This document shows, in pieces, positions 1-6,641 of a stretch of 8,921 bases of DNA. A model generated the notes under the pieces. That model was not told the DNA's origin. It did not search any database and saw only the letters and a list, made by a program, of their open reading frames with translations. Source of the DNA: DATDPY01 sp964395765 (GTDB lineage: Bacteria; Bacteroidota; Bacteroidia; Cytophagales; Cyclobacteriaceae); the NCBI GenBank assembly GCA_964395765.1, contig CAYNCU010000182.1:1-8921 (forward strand), read 5' to 3'. The position numbers and the translations under genes are program-made. Positions within the stretch are counted from its first letter, which is position 1, and every line of letters starts with the position of its first letter.

Positions 1-55
1 CCATACCATCGGGGCAGCATTCAGAAACCCGGTAGAGGTGCTTAGATATGAATAG
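1..55 (+). CDS. FtsX/MacB-type ABC transporter permease, C-terminal end only
   Basis: Only the last 17 codons are in the window, read from base 2 to the TAG at 53-55. They end in the peptide NPVEVLRYE, nearly the same as the C-terminus of the next gene (NPVEALRYE) and close to that of the minus-strand permease (NPAETLRHE). This ending is typical of the cytoplasmic tail after the last membrane helix of MacB/FtsX-like permeases. The gene is cut by the window edge, not visibly truncated in the genome. It lies 215 bp upstream of a same-strand paralogue, so it is probably the preceding member of a permease cluster. The assignment rests on a very short peptide. Confidence 0.75.
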   Translation, partial: HTIGAAFRNPVEVLRYE

Positions 56-88
56 TGAAATTGACATGATAATTACATCTCGGCGAAA

Positions 89-176
89 CCTTCGCGGCCC
101 TCAGCGTATTCCGCGGTTAATGACTTTGCGACAAGATTTGATTTTAACCGCAGAAGCACGCAGAGGCATCGCAGAG
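89..176. repeat. Intergenic inverted repeat built of CGCWGAG-like units (copy 1)
   Basis: Two imperfect arms face away from each other. The minus-strand arm (89-120) reads TTAACCGC, then ACGCTGAG, then CCGCGAAG. The plus-strand arm (144-176) reads TTAACCGC, then ACGCAGAG, then TCGCAGAG. Both begin with the same 8-mer TTAACCGC followed by CGC-[AT]-GAG-like units about 9-11 bp apart; 23 bp separate the arms. The same arm type occurs at 6029-6114. No reading frame crosses it convincingly. It looks like a dispersed non-coding repeat of the kind common in environmental Bacteroidota genomes; its function is unknown. Confidence 0.6.
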
Positions 177-189
177 TAATGAAAAGAAA

Positions 190-232
190 GAAGCCAGAAG
201 TCGGACGACCGCCGACTTCTCGCCGCTGATTT
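190..232. repeat. GAAGTCG-type heptad repeats with an orientation switch and a 9-bp hairpin
   Basis: Forward heptads GAAGCCA, GAAGTCG, GACGACC occupy 190-210. From 212 the complement appears in a 7-bp register: CCGACTT, CTCGCCG, CTGATTT (the middle one poorly conserved). The switch creates a perfect 9-bp stem, AGAAGTCGG at 196-204 pairing with CCGACTTCT at 212-220, with a 7-nt loop. No T-run follows, so it is not an obvious intrinsic terminator. Related heptads occur at 2717-2766 and 6554-6588. The rest of the 56-270 gap holds the CGCWGAG repeat and an AT-rich leader; no other gene is visible there. Confidence 0.55.
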
Positions 233-241
233 CGTTCATTA
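228..241 (+). promoter_or_regulatory. 14-bp leader motif shared with the lipoprotein gene
   Basis: GATTTCGTTCATTA ends 29 nt before the ATG of the permease at 271. The identical 14-mer occurs on the minus strand at 6559-6546, ending 25 nt before the lipoprotein ATG. In both places it directly follows complement-orientation heptads. The equal placement suggests a leader or promoter-proximal element, or the border of a repeat; the sequence does not decide which. No convincing Bacteroidota -33/-7 promoter (TTTG / TAnnTTTG) was recognised nearby. Confidence 0.35.
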
Positions 242-270
242 GAAAATGAAAACTTTTTAAAATAACACCC

Positions 271-2685
271 ATGTTAAAAAACTTCCTCCTCACCACCTGG
301 CGTATATTCCTCCGGAATAAGATCTATGCCATCATCAATATCACCGGTTTGTCGATAGGCATTGCCGTGACATTGATCATCTACAATTACGTGAGTTATG
401 AATTAAGCTTCGACAAATATCAACCGTTCGCCGACAGGACTTACCGGATCAATGCCGAGCCTTTTGCATCACTGGCGCCTTCATGGACTTATTTGTTAAA
501 GGAAGACTTTCCGGAAATAGAAGAAATCTGCCGGGTCGTCTCTAACGACGGTGAAATGGAAGTTAAAATAGGCGAAACTTCCTTTTACGAAACCGAATTC
601 AGTGCTGCGGAAAGTAATGTATTTCACTTTTTCAAAGTTAATATGCTGGAAGGAAATCCGGATGAGGCACTGAAAGGTCCGGGGAAAATAGTCATTTCAA
701 AATCGATTGCTGAAAAATATTTTCATGGAGAAGAACCGATAGGAAAACAAATTGAAATTTATGATTTACTGTACCAGGTAAACGGAGTGTTTGACGATCT
801 TCCTCCCAACACGCATTTTCATTTTGAATTACTGGCTTCCTATGAGTCATTGAAAGGCCTGGGAACAATCAACGGCGAGGATTACTATTTGGGGACGACG
901 AATTTTTACGACAACGCCACCTATACTTATCTTCGACTGGCCCCCAATGCCGATCCGCATCAATTGGAAGCTGCGTTTCCTTCGTTCATTGACAAACACC
1001 TTGATAATAGGGACGATCGTACACAGGGCAAGGCCCCCAGCGATAATATGAAATTCGACCTGATGAAAATTACCGATATACACCTGCATTCACATAAACT
1101 GGCCGAAATGGAAGTGAACGGCGATTACCGGCAGGTAAGGATATTCAGTGCTATCGGCCTGCTGATATTAATAATGGCTGCCGTTAATTTCATCAACCTG
1201 AGCACAGCCCGTTCCACTACCCGGGCCAGGGAAGTGGGTTTGAAGAAAATCATAGGGGCGAACAGGTTAACGCTCATCCGGCAATTTTTCAGTGAGGCTT
1301 TCCTTTATACTATCATTTCGGCAGATCTCAGTCTATTCATGGTAAAGCTGATTACGTCTTTCCTTGAAAGTTCATTGCATATTGTTCTCCCGGACAATAT
1401 TTTGAATAATTTCCAGGGATGGCTTGCCTTCAGCGCTATCATTATAATAACCGCACTACTGGCCGGTTGTTACCCGGCTTTATTGCTTTCCGGTTTTCAT
1501 CCTTTAAAAGTTCTGAAAGGCCAGGTTACCCGGGGACGACAAGGCTCACTGTTAAGAAAGAGCCTGATCGTTTTCCAGTTTTCATTGTCGATCGGGCTCA
1601 TCATTGTAGTAATCATCATATTCCGGCAGATGAATTATATAAAAAATGCAAACCTGGGATTCAACAAGGAAAATGTATTATTACTTCCGATGACCAGGGA
1701 AGCCTTTATTAACTGGGTTTCCGTAAAAGCCGACCTGGAAAAGAACCCCGATGTGGTTGCAGTCACCCGGTCCAAATATTCCCCGGGCCATGAATTGCTG
1801 GATGACCCGGGATTTCGGGTGGAAATTAACGGGGAGATGAAAACACGCCCGTTCTCCATGCCCCATAACCGGGTTGATTTTGATTTTTTCAAAACATATG
1901 GCATTCAAATGATCGCAGGAAGAACCTTTAATCCAGGCAATGCTTCGGATTCAATGCAGGCATATATCATCAATGAGGCAGCGGTAAGATCGCTTGGATT
2001 AAAAAATCCGGAAGATGCTATCGGCTTGCCTATTGGAATTCCCGATCGTGATGAACCGGGTCAGGTTATCGGTGTGATCAGGGACTTTAATTATGAATCG
2101 CTCCATAAAAAAATTTCCCCGCTGCTCACCTATCTTAAGACCGACGAATCAACGACCATTGCCGTGAGGCTTACAGCAGGAAACCTCCCTGATAAAATCA
2201 ATTCCGTAAAGGCAACACTGAGAAAACGTTTTCCTTATTATGCTTTTAATTTTACTTTCCTGGATGAACACCTGAATAATTTATATGCCGGCGAAAACCG
2301 GCAATTCACCTTATTTAAATATTTCTGTGCCATCGCGGTATTTATTGCCCTGATCGGTTTAATGGGGCTTTCCATCTTCAGCACGGTGAACCGGAAAAAG
2401 GAAATCGGGATCCGCAAGGTAAACGGAGCATCCGTACCTGATATACTTATGCTTCTTATCCGTGATTTTACCGGGTGGGTGTTCATGGGTTTTATAATCA
2501 TTCTCCCGTTTTCATATTGGTTTATCTATAATTGGCTTTCCGGGTTTGCCTATAAGACCAACGTGCCCTGGTGGGTATTTCCACTTGCGTTTCTATTCAT
2601 CACTGCTGTCGCCTTCATCACCGTCGGTTATCAGACATTAAGGGCGTCGGTAAAGAATCCCGTGGAAGCGTTGCGATATGAATAA
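271..2685 (+). CDS. FtsX/MacB-type ABC transporter permease (804 aa)
   Basis: Inner-membrane permease of the MacB/FtsX superfamily, full length for the duplicated Bacteroidota type (about 800 aa). Visible order: cytoplasmic lead and helix 1 (about 18-41), MacB-like periplasmic domain (about 45-285), FtsX core with three helices (about 290-311, 342-363, 382-405), a fifth helix (429-452), a second periplasmic domain (about 455-675), and a second FtsX core (helices about 682-705, 733-754, 766-786). The coupling motif after the first helix of each core is visible: REVGLKKIIGAN near 320 and KEIGIRKVNGAS near 710. The tail is NPVEALRYE. The ATG is preceded by an AT-rich leader without a Shine-Dalgarno site, and helix 1 begins at the expected distance from it. 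An ABC ATPase would be needed for transport and none is in the window. The substrate is unknown; MacB and LolCE relatives handle toxins, peptides or lipoproteins. Confidence 0.93.
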   Translation: MLKNFLLTTWRIFLRNKIYAIINITGLSIGIAVTLIIYNYVSYELSFDKYQPFADRTYRINAEPFASLAPSWTYLLKEDFPEIEEICRVVSNDGEMEVKIGETSFYETEFSAAESNVFHFFKVNMLEGNPDEALKGPGKIVISKSIAEKYFHGEEPIGKQIEIYDLLYQVNGVFDDLPPNTHFHFELLASYESLKGLGTINGEDYYLGTTNFYDNATYTYLRLAPNADPHQLEAAFPSFIDKHLDNRDDRTQGKAPSDNMKFDLMKITDIHLHSHKLAEMEVNGDYRQVRIFSAIGLLILIMAAVNFINLSTARSTTRAREVGLKKIIGANRLTLIRQFFSEAFLYTIISADLSLFMVKLITSFLESSLHIVLPDNILNNFQGWLAFSAIIIITALLAGCYPALLLSGFHPLKVLKGQVTRGRQGSLLRKSLIVFQFSLSIGLIIVVIIIFRQMNYIKNANLGFNKENVLLLPMTREAFINWVSVKADLEKNPDVVAVTRSKYSPGHELLDDPGFRVEINGEMKTRPFSMPHNRVDFDFFKTYGIQMIAGRTFNPGNASDSMQAYIINEAAVRSLGLKNPEDAIGLPIGIPDRDEPGQVIGVIRDFNYESLHKKISPLLTYLKTDESTTIAVRLTAGNLPDKINSVKATLRKRFPYYAFNFTFLDEHLNNLYAGENRQFTLFKYFCAIAVFIALIGLMGLSIFSTVNRKKEIGIRKVNGASVPDILMLLIRDFTGWVFMGFIIILPFSYWFIYNWLSGFAYKTNVPWWVFPLAFLFITAVAFITVGYQTLRASVKNPVEALRYE

Positions 2686-2716
2686 TGAATTAGGAATAAC
2701 CATACGCATGAGCGTT

Positions 2717-2766
2717 GAAGTCGGCAGTCAAAAGTTGGAAGCTCAGAAATCGGCGGTCCGAAGATT
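2717..2766 (+). repeat. GAAGTCG-type heptad repeats between convergent permease genes
   Basis: Successive 7-mers read GAAGTCG, GCAGTCA, AAAGTTG, GAAGCTC, then after one extra base GAAATCG, GCGGTCC, GAAGATT. They are degenerate but keep a 7-bp register and a purine-rich GAAGTC core. The array sits in the 148-bp gap between convergent permease genes, so it cannot be a leader for either. No open reading frame of note and no good terminator were seen in this gap. Confidence 0.5.
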
Positions 2767-2833
2767 CCATTTAGATCGGGGGCTTCTTGCCCTGGTCATG
2801 GCGTATCGTCACGAAAAATATTAAACGGCATTT

Positions 2834-5218
2834 CTATTCATGCCTCAACGTTTCCGCCGGGTTACGACGGGCAGCTTTGATAGATTCATATGCTGTGGTG
2901 AGCCAGGCAATCAGTAAAGCCGTCAACCCTGTTATGGCAAACAGCCACCAGGAAACACGCGTCTGGTAGGCAAAGTTTTGCAACCAATGCCGGGCCAGGA
3001 TCCACGCGACGGGGCAGGCTAAAACCAAAGCCAGCAATACCCGGAACGACATGTTTTTATTCAGCAGCAGTATTATATTTTTAACGGATGCTCCGTTGAT
3101 TTTCCTTATGCCGATCTCCTTGGTCCTGCGTTCCGCTTCATATAAGGATATGGCGAATAAGCCCATGGTCGAAATAATCAAGACAAGAACGGCACCGAGC
3201 ATAATGGTTTGGGATAATTTATTTTCCCTGGTGTACAGGGCCTTGATCCTGTCTCCGGCAAAAGAATATTCCGCATCGTAACCCGGGCAATTTTTACCTA
3301 TCACGGATTTTACATTGTCGAGGAGATTCTGCTTATTTCCTTCCCGGTATTTTATCAATAAAATGAAATTGGACCACCCCCTTTCCTCCTGGTATGAAAT
3401 GATGAGTGGGTTGATTTTTTTACGAAATGATTGAATGTTAAAATCCTTTACCACCCCGACGATGGTATAATCCTTACTCGCGAAATTTAACTTCTGTCCG
3501 ACAGCATTTTTATATCCCAGTATTCTTACGGCTGCTTCATTCAGCAATATTTCATCATAAGCATTTTTCTGAAGCGCTCTTCCCTCGATGACCTTATAAT
3601 CCAGAACTTTTTCCAGGTCATTGTCTCCTTCAAGCATCATGAAAATATATATATTGTCCGGCTCATCTGGCCTGAAAGCTGCCTGGGAACTTGATTCATC
3701 CCTGTAGGGTGGAGCCTCATCGGTTTGAGCGACGCCTTCAACCCCGGGAAATTTCGATATTTCCCCTTTCAATGTTTCGATCAGGGAAACACGGCGGGGG
3801 TCTATCCTTTTGGAATTCCCGTCCATGTCCCAACATTCAACCGTAAGGATATTGTGGAGGTTATAACCCATATCTTTTGACCGGGTATAATGCAATTGTT
3901 TAATAAGGACGAAAGAAAACGTAACCAAAACCGAGAAAACCATAAATTGAACGATCAGGAGAAATTGTCGTAATTCCAATACATTGTGTGACCTTTTTTT
4001 AGCCTGAAGTATCCAGACCGGATTCATCCCCGAAATATAAAACGACAGGTAGGCCCCCGAAAATAATCCTGTGACGATAACGATAGCCACGTAGATCAGG
4101 AAAAGTTCCGGGTTATGCAACATGTTGAAATCGATTGATTTTCCCCAGAATTGATTTGCCCACGGGGCCAGAAACATCGTTATTAAAACTGCCAACGGAA
4201 GGGAGATGAATGTCATGATGAATGATTCACTCATCGCCTGTAATCTTATACTGGATTTCCCGGAACCGAAAGTTTTTCTCACACCGAATTCCTTTCTCCT
4301 GCTCATCGCATGGGCAGTGGATATAATGCTGTAATTGATCGAAGCGATAATCAGCAATAAAACGGCAGTGGTCAGGAACCAGCGGATCCGGCCGATGTCG
4401 CCAACGGGAAAAAATTCAGATCCCAGGTTCCCTGAATTCAGGTAAAAATCGGAAAACTTCCGAAGTCTGTATTGGACAAGGCGGATTGAGTAAAATTGAT
4501 CATTAGTAAATTTATCGATCTTTGTTTCGATTTCCTTTATATTGATTTTTTCGGGGAGTAAAATAAAAGTCGCATACATTCGCTGATCTTCCAGTATCGG
4601 ATTATTCGCGATTTTCAGAAATAATTCCATATTTCCGATCATATCCGCCTGAAGGCTTGAAGATTTTCCAAAACCGTCAATAACCTTTTCAACCGTCACC
4701 TCCTCTTTCACGTCCCAAATGGAAATTTCCAGGACCTGGCCGGCTTTTAATGAATCATTGAAAAATTTTTTTACAAAATCTTTAGTAACGATCACGGAAT
4801 AAGGATCCTTTAAAGACAGATCGGGCTGAATGCCCCCGTGATCAGCGAACAATTTAAAAAAGTCCTGATCGACAAAAAGGACTGGCACTTTTAATTGAAT
4901 ACCCTCTTTTTCGAAATTTACCCTGGTTCTGCTGATTCTCGACATTCCCTCAATCTCCGGGATGGAATTTTTCAGGGCAGGCCCGATATCTTTTGGCGTC
5001 AGATCATACCATTCATCCCTTATACGGTCATGGGTAATCAGCTGGTACATCGTATGATAATTATTGTAATTCCTGTTGACTTTCAGTTCATGAATAGCGT
5101 AGGTGAATATCAGGAATGAAACGGTAAAAGCGATCACCAGCCCGGCCAGGCTGATCAAGGAATAAAGTCTATTCCTGTAAAAAATCCTGAAGACCAATTT
5201 AATATAATGACGGAACAT
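2834..5218 (-). CDS. FtsX/MacB-type ABC transporter permease (794 aa), paired with the LolA-like gene
   Basis: Same architecture as the permease at 271-2685 but clearly diverged. Helix 1 is at about 17-40, followed by a periplasmic domain (about 45-275), FtsX core 1 (helices about 279-303, 333-353, 372-395), a helix at 416-440, a second periplasmic domain (about 445-665), and FtsX core 2 (helices about 670-692, 724-744, 756-777). The coupling motifs are RKEFGVRKTFGSG near 308 (core 1) and KEIGIRKINGAS near 700 (core 2). The tail is NPAETLRHE. The ATG lies 6 nt after the stop of the LolA-like gene, with a purine-rich AAAAGAC spacer, so the two are very likely co-transcribed and possibly translationally coupled. 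It converges with the plus-strand permease. No ATPase gene accompanies it. The substrate cannot be inferred beyond the weak analogy with LolC/E. Confidence 0.92.
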   Translation of the reverse strand: MFRHYIKLVFRIFYRNRLYSLISLAGLVIAFTVSFLIFTYAIHELKVNRNYNNYHTMYQLITHDRIRDEWYDLTPKDIGPALKNSIPEIEGMSRISRTRVNFEKEGIQLKVPVLFVDQDFFKLFADHGGIQPDLSLKDPYSVIVTKDFVKKFFNDSLKAGQVLEISIWDVKEEVTVEKVIDGFGKSSSLQADMIGNMELFLKIANNPILEDQRMYATFILLPEKINIKEIETKIDKFTNDQFYSIRLVQYRLRKFSDFYLNSGNLGSEFFPVGDIGRIRWFLTTAVLLLIIASINYSIISTAHAMSRRKEFGVRKTFGSGKSSIRLQAMSESFIMTFISLPLAVLITMFLAPWANQFWGKSIDFNMLHNPELFLIYVAIVIVTGLFSGAYLSFYISGMNPVWILQAKKRSHNVLELRQFLLIVQFMVFSVLVTFSFVLIKQLHYTRSKDMGYNLHNILTVECWDMDGNSKRIDPRRVSLIETLKGEISKFPGVEGVAQTDEAPPYRDESSSQAAFRPDEPDNIYIFMMLEGDNDLEKVLDYKVIEGRALQKNAYDEILLNEAAVRILGYKNAVGQKLNFASKDYTIVGVVKDFNIQSFRKKINPLIISYQEERGWSNFILLIKYREGNKQNLLDNVKSVIGKNCPGYDAEYSFAGDRIKALYTRENKLSQTIMLGAVLVLIISTMGLFAISLYEAERRTKEIGIRKINGASVKNIILLLNKNMSFRVLLALVLACPVAWILARHWLQNFAYQTRVSWWLFAITGLTALLIAWLTTAYESIKAARRNPAETLRHE

Positions 5219-5224
5219 GTCTTT

Positions 5225-5974
5225 TCATTTAACCGGTTTATTAAAAATGCTGCTGTCAACCTTCGGGTTCACAAAAATGCGCGTATAATGAATAACCGTA
5301 ATACTCTTCCCCATTACGTAGGCAGTTTCCGTAATGGTTAATGGAAACCGGATACCTTTAATGATCCTGTAATCGGAAAGAACAAAATGATAGGGACGGG
5401 GATTCTGTGTGGCTTCATTGTAAAAATCAATTCTTTTAATCAGCCCCGTTCCCGGATCTAAATAATAGTATAAAAAGTTATTATTCAGGGTTTTCAGTTC
5501 AAGACAAATAAGCTTTTTCCCTTCGACCACTTTTTCGCCCTCGTAATTAACCCTGAATTTTTTTTCTTTCCAGTGATAAAGATGACCTTCAATATCCATT
5601 CGCATGGATTCAATGAGGCTGTCGGCTTTTCCGATGTTCCAGTCACCGATACCCATGTTATCTCGAATCCATGCTTTCCGGTCATAAACGGAATATTCCC
5701 TTAAACCCATTTCTTTCGCTTCATCTCTTTCATAACAAGCCCTGTTCTTTAAAATTATCAGCTTATAAGTACCACTGATTAAGGGTTCATTTTTTATATA
5801 AGAAGAATCAGCCATGTAAAATTTTCTTGTCCCTGTGAATTCCAGGGTATTCACCTTATTTAATTGTTCCTGGTTGACTGCCTTATAATATTTCTGCAGT
5901 ATTTCTTCCAGGGGATCGGCCTGGTGAATGCATAAAAAGGAGATGAAAATTTGTGTGAATAGTAAAATAAACAA
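5225..5974 (-). CDS. Secreted LolA-like (outer-membrane lipoprotein-sorting-type) protein, TTG start
   Basis: A 249-residue exported protein. Residues 1-19 form a hydrophobic signal peptide with a plausible signal-peptidase I site after HQA; the cysteine at 15 lacks a lipobox. The mature part begins DPLEEILQKYYKAVN, a start typical of Bacteroidota LolA-like proteins. It continues through beta-rich segments to YYYLDPGTGLIKRID (169-183), YRIIKGIRFPLTI (202-214) and a closing VNPKVDSSIFNKP (235-247), a C-terminal pattern seen in this fold family. Such folds bind lipids or lipoproteins in the periplasm; the ligand here is unknown. The start codon is TTG: the frame is closed 10-12 bases upstream, no ATG occurs before codon 54, and starting later would remove the signal peptide. 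The leader AATTTTTAACC before TTG resembles AATTTTTATAACC before the ATG of the upstream lipoprotein gene. It is followed 6 nt later by the permease gene, implying an operon. Family call moderate; coding status firm. Confidence 0.8.
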   Translation of the reverse strand: MFILLFTQIFISFLCIHQADPLEEILQKYYKAVNQEQLNKVNTLEFTGTRKFYMADSSYIKNEPLISGTYKLIILKNRACYERDEAKEMGLREYSVYDRKAWIRDNMGIGDWNIGKADSLIESMRMDIEGHLYHWKEKKFRVNYEGEKVVEGKKLICLELKTLNNNFLYYYLDPGTGLIKRIDFYNEATQNPRPYHFVLSDYRIIKGIRFPLTITETAYVMGKSITVIHYTRIFVNPKVDSSIFNKPVK

Positions 5975-6028
5975 GGTTAAAAATTAATTTTAAAAATGTT
6001 TAAAATTTTATCAATCAGGTTTTTATAT
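5975..6028 (-). promoter_or_regulatory. AT-rich leader/promoter-like region of the LolA-like gene
   Basis: This stretch is strongly AT-rich compared with its surroundings and lies directly upstream of the TTG start, between the gene and the CGCWGAG repeat. That is where a promoter for the LolA-permease pair would be expected. No clear TTTG / TAnnTTTG hexamers were found, so this is a positional inference only. The 174-bp gap otherwise contains only the repeat. Confidence 0.25.
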
Positions 6029-6114
6029 ACCGCCATGGACGCAGCGTTATTGCAGCGCCGTATTAACCAAAAAAAAATTTCTCCGCGTCATCTCAGCGTC
6101 CTCAGCGGTTAAAA
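6029..6114. repeat. Intergenic inverted repeat built of CGCWGAG-like units (copy 2)
   Basis: A plus-strand arm (6029-6060) reads ACCGCC, GGACGCAGCG, TTGCAGCG. A minus-strand arm (6114-6081) reads TTTTAACCGCTGAG, GACGCTGAG, GACGCGGAG. The minus-strand arm is the cleaner one and matches the arms at 89-176, sharing TTAACCGC and ACGCTGAG with the arm at 120-89. Here the arms face each other, whereas in copy 1 they point apart. About 20 bp including an A-run (6069-6077) lies between them. The repeat separates the lipoprotein gene from the LolA-like gene. Confidence 0.6.
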
Positions 6115-6148
6115 TTCAATGACCACGTTGAAAATATTCTCACGGATT

Positions 6149-6520
6149 TTAAATATTATCATAATCATGCTTCGGATCCAGGTAAATCATATTATGGGTC
6201 CCTGCTTTAACTTCCGTTTTCAGGGATTCAAAACCATCGGCAGAAAATGCTATCCAATACTTTTCACTTTTCGGGTATTCCAGCAAAAAATTTCCCTTAT
6301 CATCACATAGGCTTCCGGTTGTGGTACCGGGGATAATTACAAATACACCCGGAACAGGAGTGCTGTCATTTTTGTTAAATACGGTTCCCTTAATAACCAC
6401 ATTTTCAGATTTCATTGCATGGGTTGAATCCTGCAATTGTTGTTCTGTTTCATGACTTCCCGGTTTTGATTTACAGGAGATCAATCCCGCAAAAAGAAGA
6501 GTTAAAAAAATGTATTTCAT
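6149..6520 (-). CDS. Small lipoprotein with one CarboxypepD_reg-like domain
   Basis: A 123-residue predicted lipoprotein. A short lysine-bearing, hydrophobic signal runs to the lipobox LISC, with Cys16 as the lipidation site. A polar linker follows (17-40, rich in S, E, Q), then one carboxypeptidase-regulatory-like beta-sandwich domain (about 42-115) with the usual landmarks: VVIKGTVFN, TPVPGVFVIIPGTTTG, DDKGNFLL and ADGFES. It probably sits in the outer or inner membrane facing the periplasm. The domain resembles the three in the M56 protein encoded 121 bp upstream on the same strand, which suggests a shared process, but no catalytic residues are present and the role is unknown. The leader lacks a Shine-Dalgarno site and carries the 14-mer shared with the permease at 271. 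Confidence 0.85.
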   Translation of the reverse strand: MKYIFLTLLFAGLISCKSKPGSHETEQQLQDSTHAMKSENVVIKGTVFNKNDSTPVPGVFVIIPGTTTGSLCDDKGNFLLEYPKSEKYWIAFSADGFESLKTEVKAGTHNMIYLDPKHDYDNI

Positions 6521-6545
6521 GGTTATAAAAATTGTTATCGTAAAT

Positions 6546-6559
6546 TAATGAACGAAATC
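6546..6559 (-). promoter_or_regulatory. 14-bp leader motif shared with the plus-strand permease gene
   Basis: On the minus strand this reads GATTTCGTTCATTA, identical to 228-241, and ends 25 nt before the lipoprotein ATG at 6520. It continues directly from complement-orientation heptads (CTGACAT, CCGATTT, CCGATTT). Immediately after it comes AATTTAC, which is only loosely like a Bacteroidota -7 element. Whether it is regulatory or simply a repeat border cannot be told from the sequence. Confidence 0.35.
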
Positions 6560-6588
6560 GGAAATCGGATGTCAGAGGTCTGAGGTTC
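6554..6588 (+). repeat. Five tandem GAAGTCG-type heptads upstream of the lipoprotein gene
   Basis: Five consecutive 7-mers in perfect register: GAAATCG, GAAATCG, GATGTCA, GAGGTCT, GAGGTTC, with consensus GA-[AGT]-[AG]-T-[CT]-N. It is the cleanest of the three heptad arrays in the window. It lies in the 121-bp gap between the M56 gene and the lipoprotein gene and overlaps the shared 14-mer at its lower edge. Confidence 0.6.
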
Positions 6589-6641
6589 CCATCCTGTTAA
6601 ACCTAACTATGGCCGTTGCATCCGCTCCGAACTTTCTTTAT

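Noticed and set aside
2780..2792. GGGC-TTCTT-GCCC hairpin between the convergent permease genes as a terminator
   Set aside because: The stem is only 4 bp and no T-run follows on either strand, so it does not meet the usual pattern of an intrinsic terminator.
2787..2969. A 60-codon plus-strand open frame overlapping the 3' end of the minus-strand permease
   Set aside because: Most of it is antisense to the conserved C-terminal helices and NPAETLRHE tail of the permease, and its translation shows no recognisable features.
5915..5974. LolA-like protein as a lipoprotein with Cys15 lipidated
   Set aside because: The residues before the cysteine are S-F-L, which do not fit a lipobox (small residue at -1). 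Cleavage by signal peptidase I after HQA is more plausible.
190..6588. CRISPR array
   Set aside because: The repeat units are 7 bp, contiguous and degenerate, with no unique spacers of 30-40 bp and no cas genes.
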